Source of the DNA: Alkalilimnicola sp. S0819
Lineage (GTDB): Bacteria > Pseudomonadota > Gammaproteobacteria > Nitrococcales > WHIW01
Direction: 5' to 3'
Assembly: GCF_009295635.1 (NCBI RefSeq)
Contig: NZ_WHIW01000010.1
Location: forward strand, 52,206-116,205
DNA length: 64,000 nucleotides
Shown: piece by piece, positions 9,160 through 18,280 of the stretch
How the letters are laid out: the number at the start of each line of letters is the position of its first letter
Numbering within the stretch: position 1 is the stretch's first letter
Made by a program: the position numbers and the translations under genes
Notes under the pieces: model-generated
Told to the model about the DNA's origin: nothing
Database searches by the model: none
The model's input: only the letters and a program-made list of their open reading frames with translations

Positions 9160-9758
9160 AGCTCGACGCCTCGCTGGGCCTTGATACCCGCCTTGAAGGC
9201 ATGCTTGTCCATGCGCATGAAGGTCACGGTGTCGGCCGCCTCCAGCAGGCCCTCGGGGGCATGGCGGCCGGTGATGACCACGTGTTGCATGGGCGGGCGC
9301 GCGGCCAGGGCCTCCAACACCGCGTCCAGCGCTACGTACTCCTTTTTCAGGGCGATGTTCAGCTCATCCAGCAGCACCAGCCCGTAGCGCTCGTCGGCGA
9401 GCATGCGCGCGGACTGTTCCCAGGCGGCCTGGGCCGCGGCCACATCCCGTTCCCGGTCCTGGGTCTCCCAGGTGAAGCCTTCGCCCATGACGTGGTAGTC
9501 CACCGTGTCGAACTGGCGGAAGAAGCTCTCCTCGCCGGTGCTGAACGCACCCTTGATGAACTGCACCACGCCGACCCGCATGCCGTGACCCAGGGCTCGG
9601 GCCACCATGCCGAAGCCGGCGGTGCTCTTGCCCTTGCCGTTGCCGGTGTTCACCAGCAGTACCCCCTGCTCGCGGGTGGCCTTGCTGATGCGGGCGTCGA
9701 CGATGCGCTTCTTGCGGGCGGCGGCCCGCCGGTATTTTTCCTGCTCAGTCTCGCTCAT
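9156..9758 (-). CDS. cobO: Cob(I)yrinic acid a,c-diamide adenosyltransferase
   Basis: This 200-residue CobA/CobO/BtuR-type enzyme transfers adenosyl from ATP to cobalt(I) corrinoids. It has the P-loop GNGKGKSTAGFG at about residue 38, then VGVVQFIKGAF, and LVLLDELNIALK (Walker-B-like), and ends with [27 protein letters not shown] sequence typical of the family. The basic N-terminus (YRRAAARKKRIVDARI) is also usual. It serves both synthesis and salvage. Start overlaps the DUF2149 gene by 14 bases. Confidence 0.95.
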   Translation of the reverse strand: MSETEQEKYRRAAARKKRIVDARISKATREQGVLLVNTGNGKGKSTAGFGMVARALGHGMRVGVVQFIKGAFSTGEESFFRQFDTVDYHVMGEGFTWETQDRERDVAAAQAAWEQSARMLADERYGLVLLDELNIALKKEYVALDAVLEALAARPPMQHVVITGRHAPEGLLEAADTVTFMRMDKHAFKAGIKAQRGVEL

Positions 9759-10062
9759 GCTCGCCTCCGTTCTCTCCGATAAGGATCAGCTTGCCCGTGC
9801 GCGGGTCGCGATAGACCCGGCCCAGGGATTCGTAGCCTTCGCCGCCTCGGCCCATGCCCGCGGGCAGCTCGGGAAGCTCCCGGCCTTCCTCCAGCACCTG
9901 AGCCCGGCGCTGCATGTGCTGGTCCAGCATCTCGCTGCTGGCGAACAGCGCGGCGATCAGGCCGCAGGCGAACACCAGCATGATGTCCACCAGATTGGCC
10001 AGCGGCCCCAGGGGCTCCTCGGCCTGGGCGTCGAAGCGGCTGGCGGTGAGTCGCCGGCTCAT
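9745..10062 (-). CDS. DUF2149 family protein, ExbD/TolR-like single-pass membrane protein
   Basis: This 105-residue protein has one predicted membrane helix (about residues 22-41, LANLVDIMLVFACGLIAALF) and a soluble tail ending in GYESLGRVYRDPRTGKLILIG, the DUF2149 pattern. Asp26 in NLVDIMLVF sits exactly where ExbD and TolR carry their proton-translocating Asp (PLIDVMLVL in ExbD), so I infer an ExbD-like role. It overlaps the ExbB-like gene by four bases and follows the cobN-like gene. I recall CobN, TolQ-like and DUF2149 genes occurring together in other phyla, including Bacteroidetes haem loci; function there is also not fully settled. Confidence 0.8.
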   Translation of the reverse strand: MSRRLTASRFDAQAEEPLGPLANLVDIMLVFACGLIAALFASSEMLDQHMQRRAQVLEEGRELPELPAGMGRGGEGYESLGRVYRDPRTGKLILIGENGGEHERD

Positions 10063-10517
10063 GACGCCGCCTGCGCCGGGGTGCTTTCCAGGCGGTCCAG
10101 CACGTTGTCGTACCAGCGCCGGCGCAGGCGGCCGAGGACGAAGCCGACGATGCCCACCAGCAGGCCCAGCACCGTGGTGTCGAAGGCCACGGTCACCGCC
10201 TGGGCGAGTATTTCCAGCTCCCCGCGGCCCAGCGCCGCCAGCCCCGGCCCCAAGGGGATCAGCGTGCCCATCAGCCCGAGCATGGGGCCGACCCGGGCGA
10301 GCAGGTCGGCCCGCTCGATGCGCCGCCGGCCCAGGGCGGCCACTGCCTCCGTCGGGGTGCCCCGGTGCAGCCGGGGCAGGGCGTGGAAGCGCTCGGCCAG
10401 GGCATTGCCGCATTCCCAGATGGCGGCGGCGACCACGCCGATCAGCATGATCAGCACGGGCACCAGCAGCCAGCCGACGAACTGGTGGGTGAGTCCGGTG
10501 AGCAGATTATCGAACAT
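10059..10517 (-). CDS. MotA/TolQ/ExbB-family proton channel protein
   Basis: This 152-residue inner-membrane protein has a first helix at residues 15-35 (WLLVPVLIMLIGVVAAAIW), a cytoplasmic stretch with basic helices, and two C-terminal helices carrying the family motif RVGPMLGLMGTLIPLGPGL and AVTVAFDTTVLGLLVGIVG. It is shorter than ExbB or TolQ (about 230-245 residues). With the DUF2149 partner it would form a stator that taps the proton motive force. Its gene overlaps the end of the cobN-like gene by 11 bases, so the likely client is that chelatase-like protein or TonB-dependent uptake in the same operon. Confidence 0.88.
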   Translation of the reverse strand: MFDNLLTGLTHQFVGWLLVPVLIMLIGVVAAAIWECGNALAERFHALPRLHRGTPTEAVAALGRRRIERADLLARVGPMLGLMGTLIPLGPGLAALGRGELEILAQAVTVAFDTTVLGLLVGIVGFVLGRLRRRWYDNVLDRLESTPAQAAS

Positions 10518-13500
10518 GGCTCGGTCTCCGCATGCCCTGAATGATGCCGCCGATCAGTAGCACGACGACGCCGGCCAGCAAGCTCCACAGCTGCCAGGGC
10601 AGCGACGCCTGTTGCTGTTGCTGCTGCTGCCGGTCGGTGTCGCTGTCGGCCGGTTCAGCCCGGGCCGCCCGGGCCTCCTCGGCTGGCTCGGCCGCAGCGG
10701 CTTCCGCCCGCAGCTCGGTGATGCGGCTGGGGTCGGTGAGCGGTTCGGCCTGGCTCGGGCCCCGGGCGGCCGCCAGTTCGGCCTGGAAGCGTGCTCGCAG
10801 GGCCTCGTCCAGCCGCGGCTGTATCCACTCCAGCATCGGGTGGTCCGGGCGGGTGTGGCCGCTGCCCGGCAGGCCGTGCGCCACCACCAGTTCGGCGAAA
10901 TCCTGGGCCACCTGGTCCAGGTCCGCCGGGTCCGCTTCCCAGTAGCCCTTGTGGGCGGCCACCAGCAGGATGGCCTGCATATTGGCCTTGACGTGGACGT
11001 TGCGGCCTTCGGCGAGGAACTCGTCCAGGCCCAGCTCGTGGCCGTCGTCCAGGTAGACCCGCTTGACCTCGTCCCAGGCCCAACTCTTGATGATGTCCGG
11101 GTTGGTCACCTGCCAGCCCCAGAGATATTCCAGGAACTCGCTGCCCATGGTGCGAGCGCCGGCGTAGCCGTGGTGCATCAGCGGCTCCAGCCAGGCGGGG
11201 TTGAGGAAGCGGCCCCGCAGCTCCTGCAGCAGGGCGGTTTCCAGCCGCTCGATATGGGCATCGTCGGCGTTGGCATGCTGGATCACCCGGCCCTGGGGCG
11301 GCTTGCCGGCCACGGTCTCCACGGCCAGGCTGAGGCCGCCGAGATAATCGAAGGCGTCGTTGTTGTCCAGCAGGCCGTAGAGGTTGCTGGCCCGGCCCAG
11401 ATAGGTGTGGCGGACCTGCGCCAGGCCCCGGCGGAAGCTGTCGTGGGCGGCGCTGCCGGTGTGGGAGACGCCGTAGGCATGGCCCATGCGCTGCAGATAG
11501 GCATCGGCCACCTCGGAGCGGTCCTGCCAGGCGCCGGAGCGTTCCACCAGCCGGTTGACCCCGGCGCCGTAGGCCCCCGGCGCGTCGCCGAAGATGCGCA
11601 GGGCCGCATCCGGGCCGGCTTGTTCGGCTTTCTCGCCGCTGGCCAGGCGGGCCCGGGTGTCGGCGACCCAATGGGCGGCCACCCGGTTCTCCTCCAGCGA
11701 TTCCGCCCCCGGGGCGCGCAGCTCGCCCAGTTGGGCGAGGGTCGCTTCCAGGGCCAGGGTCAGCTCCGGGTGCTGCCGGACGATGGTCCGGCTGGCGCCG
11801 TCCAGCGCCAGCAACACCGCTCGGTCCAGCCAGACCAGCAGATTGGGATAGAGATCGCGGAACAGCCCCGAGGTGGTGAACAGCACGTCCCGGCGCGGGA
11901 TGTCCACCGGCTCCAGTCCGGTGACGATGCCGCGGCTGTTCCACACCGGCTTGATCCCCAGCAGCCCCAGGCCGAAGGCCACCATGGCGCCTTCGTCGCG
12001 CACCGTGTCCGAGGCCCACAGCACCACCGCCGAACGGCCTTCGGCGTCGCTGTCGGCGCGGGCGGTGGCGGCCAGATCCAGGCCCAGTTCGTAGGCCAGC
12101 TTGGTGGGCATGACGCCGCCATCCAGGGCATGGAAGTTGCGCCCGGTGGGCAGGGTTTCCGGCGAGCGCACCGGGTCGTTGCCCTTGCCGGGCTCGATGA
12201 AGCGCCCCTCCAGTGCCGCGAGCAGCGCCCGGCGCTCGGCCGCCGGCGAGCTCGCCAATGGCTCCCGGGCGGCCTCGTCGTCGATGGATTCCAGCATCAG
12301 TTCCAGCGGCTCGGCCTCCCAGTCCCGACCGAAGACATGCAGGCCGTGGGGCATGAAGGCTTCCTGCAGATCGGTGAGGTAGTGGCCGATCTCGTGGACC
12401 AGCATGGCCTCGTCGACGTTGTCGTAGGTCAGCCCGTCGATGCCGTGCTCCCGGGCGATGGTGCCCACCAGCTCCTCGCTCAGTTCCAGCTCTTCCACCA
12501 GGGCGCGGATCCGGCGCATGGCCCGGTCCCGCAGGGCGGAATCACCACCGGCGTCGGCGGCTTCCCAGCTTTCCACCAGCTGGCGCAATTCCAGCAGGCG
12601 GTCGTAGAGCGGGGTGGCCTTCAGCGGTGGCGTCAGGTGGTTGATGATCACCGCCAGCCCCCGGCGCTTGGCCTGCAGGCCCTCGCCAACACCGTCGACG
12701 ATGTAGGGGTAGATGCCGGGAATGGCGCCGGCGACCAGCCGCGGATAGTCGTCCTCGCCCAGGGCGGCCCGTCGTCGGGGCAGGAACTCGTAGGTGGAGT
12801 GGCGGCCCAGGTGCACCAGGGCATCGGCGCCGAACGCATCCCGCAGCCAGTGGTAGAAGCCCAGGTACTGGTGGGTGGGGGGGATGGTGGTGTTGGCGTG
12901 CAACAGCTCCTCGTTGATCTCCCAGCCACGGGGCGGCTGCGGACCGATGAAGATATTGCCGAAGCGCAGGCCCGGCAGCAGCATATCGCCCTGGTAGGTC
13001 ATCACCCGACCCGGCGGTTCGCCCCAGCCCCGCAGCCCCTCGATGCCGGTGCGGGTGAGGGCGGCCACCAGCGTATCGGCCCGGTCCCAGTCCTCCGATT
13101 CGCCCGCCAGCAGCTGCTCGTCCAGCGCCTGGAGCTGTTCCAGCAGATCCAGCGCCCGCCCGCGGGCCTCATGCCGCACGCCTTCCAGCAGGTGGTGCAG
13201 ATCGCCAAAGGTACGCGCCAGCAGGCGTTGTGCCAGCTCCAGCTCGCCGCTGTCATGGGCCCGGCGCAACTGGGCCTGCAGATAACCCAGCGGCCCCTGG
13301 ACCATTTCCGCGCGGATGCTCTTGGGCAGGGTGTCGAACCAGGCGCGATAGGCCTCGCCGCTCAGCGTTTGTGCCTCGGCGTGCAGTTGCCGCAGGGCCT
13401 GATGGTCCTCGGGCAGGTTGATGCCCCGCTGCTGGATCAGCTCCAGCAGCGCCTCGGGGGATTCGGGCAGCTCGCCGGTGTGGTAGCCGGCGGCCTGCAG

Positions 13501-14808
13501 CCGGTGGAGGATGTCCCACAGGGAGGCGGGCACGTCCAGGTTGTCGGCGCCGACGTTGTGCCGGCCCGGCGGGTGGTTGTAGTAGATCAGGGCGAGCTTC
13601 TTGTCGGCGTTGGCTTTGCGTTGCAGCACGCTCCAGCGGCGGGCGCGCTCGGCCAGCAGGGCGATTTCGCTGGCCACCGGCTGGCCGATGCGCAGGCGCA
13701 GTCCGCTGGCGGCGTGGATGCGCGCCGGGCCGGCGGCGGAGAGCAGCAGCGGCTGGGATATGCCCTGCAGCTCCGGCATGGCCAGCTGGTAGTGCACCGA
13801 GTCCCAGGGCATGCCGTCCTCGGCGATGCGCCACTGGGAAAGGCTGCGATCCACCAGTCGGATGCCCTTGAAGACCGGCACGTCCAGCGCTATCAGGGCG
13901 TCGGTGGCGGCGCTGCGCCGCTCGCCACCGCCGATGACGAAGTCCTGCAGGCTTACCACGGCGCTGAGCTGGGGGTAGTCCCGCAGGCGCTGCAGGGCGG
14001 CGTGGCTGGCCGCGCCCCAGCTTGCCAGCACCACCAGGCACTGCTGCTCACCGTCGCGCTCGATCTGCCGGCATAGCTCGTCCAGCAGCCCGCGGTTGCC
14101 CGGTTCGTCGCCGGAGTCCAGATCCAGCGCCGCCACCAGTGGTTTCTCCGGGCTCAGTTGCGGCCGCTCCACCACCTCGCCGTGCTGGTAATAACGCACC
14201 GCCGCCTGCGGTTGCGGCGCGGCGGCCGGGTGGCCATTGAGCCAGGCCAGTAGCTGGGCCATGTTGCCGCTGTCCCGCCCGCGCCAATAGGCCTGGCCAC
14301 GCAGCCATTCGGCCTGCCCGGGGTAGCGCTCGGCGAGAGCCTGGCGGTGCTCGGTAGGGTCCTGATCCGCCTCCGGCTTGTCGTGCAGGTCTTCCACGGC
14401 GGCCTGGTCCAGGCCGGCAAAGACCGCCCGTGCGTTCAGCCGGGAGTGGCGCACCAGGCGTCGATCCGAGTGCACCGCCAGCATGTCCGGGCGCGGCGCC
14501 TGCTGCATCAGTCGCAGCAGCCGGGCGACGGCGTCGTCGTCGAACACCGCGGCCAGCAGCACGCTATCCGCTTGGCGCCACAGGCTGAGCAGCTCGTCAT
14601 CGCTCAGCTCCGCCAGCTGGGTGGGCGTGCGCAGGATCAGGCGATCAGCGGGGTGCGCCGCGACGTAGCGATCCGCGCCGGCGGCCAGGGCCGGCGCGGA
14701 GCGTTCCGAGACCACACCGAACAGGGTCTGGGCGGCGGCGCCCTGGGGGGTGAGCAGGGGGGCGGTCAGCGCCAGGCAGGCGAGGGTGCGGAGCAATAAC
14801 TGACGCAT
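10507..14808 (-). CDS. cobN: CobN-like large chelatase subunit, predicted exported and membrane-anchored
   Basis: This 1433-residue protein of the CobN/ChlH/BchH superfamily has family motifs such as MTYQGDMLLPGLRFGNIFIGPQPPRG (split: MTYQGDMLLPGL, NIFIGPQPPRGW), HLGRHSTYEFLPRR and EYLWGWQVTNPD. Canonical CobN is cytoplasmic and needs CobS and CobT ATPases to insert cobalt. Here residues 1-26 form a clear signal peptide ending in GAAAQ, and residues about 1407-1425 form a membrane helix followed by RRPSHVR. A Gln run (1394-1400) precedes the helix. This predicts a periplasmic body anchored at its C-terminus. No chelatase ATPase gene is nearby; an ExbB/DUF2149 pair is instead. The reaction could be cobalt insertion, removal, or corrinoid handling; I cannot tell which. 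Confidence 0.88.
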   Translation of the reverse strand: MRQLLLRTLACLALTAPLLTPQGAAAQTLFGVVSERSAPALAAGADRYVAAHPADRLILRTPTQLAELSDDELLSLWRQADSVLLAAVFDDDAVARLLRLMQQAPRPDMLAVHSDRRLVRHSRLNARAVFAGLDQAAVEDLHDKPEADQDPTEHRQALAERYPGQAEWLRGQAYWRGRDSGNMAQLLAWLNGHPAAAPQPQAAVRYYQHGEVVERPQLSPEKPLVAALDLDSGDEPGNRGLLDELCRQIERDGEQQCLVVLASWGAASHAALQRLRDYPQLSAVVSLQDFVIGGGERRSAATDALIALDVPVFKGIRLVDRSLSQWRIAEDGMPWDSVHYQLAMPELQGISQPLLLSAAGPARIHAASGLRLRIGQPVASEIALLAERARRWSVLQRKANADKKLALIYYNHPPGRHNVGADNLDVPASLWDILHRLQAAGYHTGELPESPEALLELIQQRGINLPEDHQALRQLHAEAQTLSGEAYRAWFDTLPKSIRAEMVQGPLGYLQAQLRRAHDSGELELAQRLLARTFGDLHHLLEGVRHEARGRALDLLEQLQALDEQLLAGESEDWDRADTLVAALTRTGIEGLRGWGEPPGRVMTYQGDMLLPGLRFGNIFIGPQPPRGWEINEELLHANTTIPPTHQYLGFYHWLRDAFGADALVHLGRHSTYEFLPRRRAALGEDDYPRLVAGAIPGIYPYIVDGVGEGLQAKRRGLAVIINHLTPPLKATPLYDRLLELRQLVESWEAADAGGDSALRDRAMRRIRALVEELELSEELVGTIAREHGIDGLTYDNVDEAMLVHEIGHYLTDLQEAFMPHGLHVFGRDWEAEPLELMLESIDDEAAREPLASSPAAERRALLAALEGRFIEPGKGNDPVRSPETLPTGRNFHALDGGVMPTKLAYELGLDLAATARADSDAEGRSAVVLWASDTVRDEGAMVAFGLGLLGIKPVWNSRGIVTGLEPVDIPRRDVLFTTSGLFRDLYPNLLVWLDRAVLLALDGASRTIVRQHPELTLALEATLAQLGELRAPGAESLEENRVAAHWVADTRARLASGEKAEQAGPDAALRIFGDAPGAYGAGVNRLVERSGAWQDRSEVADAYLQRMGHAYGVSHTGSAAHDSFRRGLAQVRHTYLGRASNLYGLLDNNDAFDYLGGLSLAVETVAGKPPQGRVIQHANADDAHIERLETALLQELRGRFLNPAWLEPLMHHGYAGARTMGSEFLEYLWGWQVTNPDIIKSWAWDEVKRVYLDDGHELGLDEFLAEGRNVHVKANMQAILLVAAHKGYWEADPADLDQVAQDFAELVVAHGLPGSGHTRPDHPMLEWIQPRLDEALRARFQAELAAARGPSQAEPLTDPSRITELRAEAAAAEPAEEARAARAEPADSDTDRQQQQQQQASLPWQLWSLLAGVVVLLIGGIIQGMRRPSHVR

Positions 14809-14817
14809 GGATATACC

Positions 14818-16143
14818 TCAGGGCCGGAACAGGGCGGCGGCGGCGGCCGGACTGGACGGGAAATACAGATGCAGGTACGAGGCGATGGTGCGGCCGCGAC
14901 GGTAGACCGCCTCGCCGGGCAGCTGCGCCCGGCGCTGTCGCTGGCCGCGCCGCCAGGGCTCCAGCGAGGTCTCGGTGCGGCTGTAGTGGAAGGCATGGCC
15001 ACGCAGCTCGCCCTCGGGTAGTGCCAGCGCCTGCAGGCCCAGCGCCGCCAGCTTGGGCTGCAGGCTGGCGCTGCCGGGCAGCAGCCCCGCCATCTCCGCG
15101 CTGTGGCCCTCCCGGTCGCTGAGCCGCTCCAGCAGGTAGAGCATGCCGCCGCATTCGGCATAAAGCGGCTTGCCCGCCTGCTGATGGGCCTGTAGCGCCG
15201 CTTTCATGGGCGCGTTGGCCGCCAGCGCCTGCAAATGCAGCTCGGGATAGCCGCCGGGCAGCCACAGGGCATCGGCCTCGGGCAGTGCGCGGTCGTGCAG
15301 CGGCGAGAAGAAGCTCAGCTCGGCGCCCAGGGCGCGCAGCAGGTCCAGATTGGCTTCATAAATGAAGCTGAAGGCGGCATCCCGGGCGATGGCGATGCGC
15401 ACGCCGGCGAGCAGCGGGGCGGGCGCGTGCTGCTCCGCCGGGGCGAAGCTCACCGGCTCGGGCAGGCTGTCCAGGCCGGCCTCCAGTAGCAGGCCGGCGG
15501 CCTCGTCCAGGCGTTGGTCCAGGGCGTCCAGTTCCTGGGCCTGCACCAGGCCCAGGTGGCGCTCGGGCAGGGTAAGCGTTTCATGCCGGGGCACGGCGCC
15601 GAAGAAACGCATGCCCGTCGGCAGGCTCTCGCCCAGCAGTTCGCCGTGGTAGGGGCTGCCCACCCGGTTGGCCACCACGCCGGCGAAGGGCAGCCCGGGC
15701 TGGTGGCTCGCCAGCCCCTGGGCGACCGCGCCGAAGGTCTGGGCCATGCCGGCGGCATCGATCACCAGCAGCACCGGCACCCCCAGCAGGCTCGCCAGAT
15801 CCGCCCCCGAGGGGCTGCCGTCATACAGCCCCATGGCGGATTCCAGCAGGATCAGGTCGGCTTCGCCGGCGGCCTGGTGCAACAGGCGGCGGGATTCCTC
15901 GGCGCCCACCATCCACAGGTCCAGATTGTCCACCCGCTCGCCGCTGGCTCGCTGGTGGATCATCGGGTCGATGAAGTCCGGGCCGATCTTGAACACCCGC
16001 ACCCGCCGACCCTGGCGGCGGTGCAGCCGGGCCAGCGCCGCGGTGAGGATGGTCTTGCCCTGGCCGGAGCCCGGGGCGGCGATCAGCACCGCGGGGCAAT
16101 GACGGTTATCGGGTGCGGCGGTGTCTATGGGCGCGTGGCTCAT
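14818..16143 (-). CDS. cobB: Cobyrinic / hydrogenobyrinic acid a,c-diamide synthase
   Basis: This 441-residue glutamine-dependent amidotransferase amidates the a and c side chains of the corrin ring. The N-terminal P-loop domain has IAAPGSGQGKTILTAALAR (about residues 22-40) followed by RVRVFKIGPDFIDP. The C-terminal glutaminase domain has the Cys in LYAECGGMLYL and LPGGYPELH before it. It starts four bases after the btuB stop. It is the only corrin-ring-stage enzyme in the window; the methyltransferases that precede it are absent here. Confidence 0.95.
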   Translation of the reverse strand: MSHAPIDTAAPDNRHCPAVLIAAPGSGQGKTILTAALARLHRRQGRRVRVFKIGPDFIDPMIHQRASGERVDNLDLWMVGAEESRRLLHQAAGEADLILLESAMGLYDGSPSGADLASLLGVPVLLVIDAAGMAQTFGAVAQGLASHQPGLPFAGVVANRVGSPYHGELLGESLPTGMRFFGAVPRHETLTLPERHLGLVQAQELDALDQRLDEAAGLLLEAGLDSLPEPVSFAPAEQHAPAPLLAGVRIAIARDAAFSFIYEANLDLLRALGAELSFFSPLHDRALPEADALWLPGGYPELHLQALAANAPMKAALQAHQQAGKPLYAECGGMLYLLERLSDREGHSAEMAGLLPGSASLQPKLAALGLQALALPEGELRGHAFHYSRTETSLEPWRRGQRQRRAQLPGEAVYRRGRTIASYLHLYFPSSPAAAAALFRP

Positions 16144-16146
16144 GAA

Positions 16147-17949
16147 CTACTGCTCCGGGCTGTAACGCAGGCCGAGGAAATAGCTGCGGCCGGGGGTGTT
16201 GTAGCCGTGGGCGAGGGTGTAGTCCTTGTCGCCGGCGTTCTCGATGCGCGCGGTCAGGGCCAGGCCGCGATAGAGCGGGTAACTGGCGCTGAGGTTGAGC
16301 AGGCCGTAGCCGGCCAGGTCGTCGTTGCGATCCACTCGGTCGCCCACCAGCTGCAGATCGGCCTGGATTTCGCCGCGGCCGATTTTCCGGCCCAGCACCA
16401 GGGCGAGCTTTTTCTCGGCACGGCGAGGGAGGCGTTCGTTGGCCTGGGCGTCTTCCGCCCGCTGCAGGGTGGCGCTGGCCTGCCACCACCAGGCGTCCAG
16501 TTGCGCCGAATACTCCAGCTCCAGGCCCTTCAGGCGAGCCAGGCCGATGTTGCTGGCCTGCCTGAGGGGGCCGTCGTACTCGATCAGGTCCTCCACCTCG
16601 GTGTAGAACACGGTGGCGGCGAGACGCTGTTCGTCGGTGGGCCGGTAGCGCAGGGAAATCTCGCCGGTTTCCGATTGCTCCGGGTCCAGGTCGGGGTTGC
16701 CGGCGAAGAAGCCACCGAAGCCCGGGTGGTAGAGCTCGTTGAGGGTCGGGGCCTTGAAGGCGGTGGCGTAGGAGCTGACCAGGCGCAGTCTGGGGCTCAG
16801 GTCCAGGCCCCAGGCCAGCGCGCCGGTGGTGTGGCCGCCGAACTCGCTGTGCTCGTCATGGCGCAGGCCGATCTCCAGGTCATGGCGGCCCCAGTCCAGC
16901 AGCAGGTTCATGTAGGCGGCGCTGTTGTGGGTGTCCTCGTCGAACACGGTGGCGCCGGTCCGGTCGTCGGTATTCCTGGCGCTGTCCCGCCAGTGACTGA
17001 GGCCGGCCACCAACAGGTGCTGACCGAAGCCCAGGTCGTGCTGCCAGTCCAGCGAGCGGCGGCGGGTCTTGATGGTGGACGGGCTGGTGGACGCGGTCTC
17101 GGAGCGATCCAGCGCCTGACCCAGCTGCAGCCGCTGGGACCAGTCGTCGGTCACGGCCCAGTCCAGCCGCGCATCCACCGTCTGATTGCGGTCATCGATA
17201 CGCCCCTGGTCGAACTCGCTCTCGCCCTCGCTGTGCCACAGGCGCAGGCTGGCGGAAAGATTGTCGGTGAACTCGCCCCGCAGCTGCGTGCTGACGCTTT
17301 GCTGCTCGAAGCCGTCGTTGTCCGGGTGGTAGCTGAATGCATCCGGGTTGGTGGCGGAGAAGCCATCGCTTTGCGAGGCGGCGGCGCTGATGTCGAAGTG
17401 CAGCCGCTCGCTGCCGCCGCCGTAGCTCACCCGGCCGGAGCGGGTCTGGTAGGAGCCGGCTTCCACATCGGCGCTCAGGCCCTGGCCGCGACGGGTGAAG
17501 ATCTGGATCACGCCACCGATGGCGTCCGAGCCGTAGAGCGCGGCCCGGGGGCCGCGGACGATCTCGATGCGCTCCACCTGATCCGGCGACAGGCTGTTCC
17601 AGTTGAACTGGCCGGTGGTGGCGGAGCTGGCGCGCACGCCGTCCACCAGCACCAGGGTGTGATCCCCCTGGGCGCCGCGCAGGAACACGCTGGTGTTGCC
17701 GCCCGGGCCGCCGTTGCGGCTGATGTCGATGGACGGCTGGGTGCGCAGCAGATCCACCAGGGAGCGCGGCTGCAGGCGTTCGATGGCTTGGCGGTCCACC
17801 ACGGTGACGGCGGCCATGGCCTCGTCGCTGGTCTGGGCAACCCGGCTGGCGGTGACGACCACCGGGTCCAGGCGCTGTTCGCTGGCCGAGGCGGCGGTGG
17901 CGCTGGCGGCACCGGCCAGCAGGAGGGCGGAGATGAATCTGTCATGCAT
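16147..17949 (-). CDS. btuB: TonB-dependent vitamin B12 receptor
   Basis: This 600-residue outer-membrane receptor imports corrinoids using TonB. I chose the ATG at 17949 (MHDRFISALLLAGAAS) because an AAGGGA ribosome site lies eight bases upstream; an earlier in-frame ATG at 17970 lacks one. A signal peptide is followed by the TonB box region LDPVVVTASR, the plug motifs VFLRGAQGDHTLVLVDGV and ERIEIVRGPRAALYGSDAIGGVIQIFTRR (given here in parts: RIEIVRGPRAALYGSDAIGG), and a barrel ending in an aromatic-rich strand (YFLGLRYSPEQ). A cobalamin riboswitch directly upstream confirms the substrate class. Confidence 0.94.
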   Translation of the reverse strand: MHDRFISALLLAGAASATAASASEQRLDPVVVTASRVAQTSDEAMAAVTVVDRQAIERLQPRSLVDLLRTQPSIDISRNGGPGGNTSVFLRGAQGDHTLVLVDGVRASSATTGQFNWNSLSPDQVERIEIVRGPRAALYGSDAIGGVIQIFTRRGQGLSADVEAGSYQTRSGRVSYGGGSERLHFDISAAASQSDGFSATNPDAFSYHPDNDGFEQQSVSTQLRGEFTDNLSASLRLWHSEGESEFDQGRIDDRNQTVDARLDWAVTDDWSQRLQLGQALDRSETASTSPSTIKTRRRSLDWQHDLGFGQHLLVAGLSHWRDSARNTDDRTGATVFDEDTHNSAAYMNLLLDWGRHDLEIGLRHDEHSEFGGHTTGALAWGLDLSPRLRLVSSYATAFKAPTLNELYHPGFGGFFAGNPDLDPEQSETGEISLRYRPTDEQRLAATVFYTEVEDLIEYDGPLRQASNIGLARLKGLELEYSAQLDAWWWQASATLQRAEDAQANERLPRRAEKKLALVLGRKIGRGEIQADLQLVGDRVDRNDDLAGYGLLNLSASYPLYRGLALTARIENAGDKDYTLAHGYNTPGRSYFLGLRYSPEQ

Positions 17950-18091
17950 GGAATGGGTCCCTTCGCGCACACCCGCGCTGTTTTCTTAGGGTGGATAGTG
18001 CGTGAAGGGCGAAAAGGGGGCGGAAGGCGGGAGCCTGCTGCCCGGGATGTTATCGCCCTCCGCGACACTGTACCGGAACGCCTTGCGGCGT

Positions 18092-18275
18092 GGACTTCAG
18101 GCCGGTCTCCGGGCTTGCGAGTGGCTTGTGCCGTTAGCGCCTGCGCCTTCCCATGCCGAGGCACAGTGGCTTGTTGCGAGCGCTTACTCGCCTACCGTTG
18201 CGGGGGCAGCGCCGGATTCGTCCGCGGACTGTACCGGCTTCCCATTTCACCCTCTGCCGAGGGAACCTGAAGTGC
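18092..18275 (-). promoter_or_regulatory. Cobalamin riboswitch controlling the btuB-cobQ operon
   Basis: Read on the minus strand, the leader starts with CTTCAGG (P1, about 18269-18275) and ends with its complement CCTGAAG (about 18095-18101). The conserved B12 box AAGCCCGGAGACCGGCCTG lies at 18098-18116 and the internal GCCACTG at 18164-18170. It lies about 145 bases before btuB. Binding of adenosylcobalamin should lower expression of uptake and synthesis genes. Confidence 0.92.
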
Positions 18276-18280
18276 TGTTG

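Noticed and set aside
10600..10626. Gln-codon run in cobN as an unstable repeat with regulatory role
   Set aside because: Seven mixed CAG/CAA codons form an ordinary linker before the membrane helix; too short and impure to suggest phase variation.
10612..14076. Very long open frame antisense to the cobN-like gene
   Set aside because: It mirrors cobN in a GC-rich genome, is Gln/His/Pro-rich without family motifs, and has no ribosome site; cobN itself has clear motifs.
15514..18270. Long open frame antisense to cobB and btuB
   Set aside because: It runs through the riboswitch and two well-supported genes on the other strand and has low-complexity composition.
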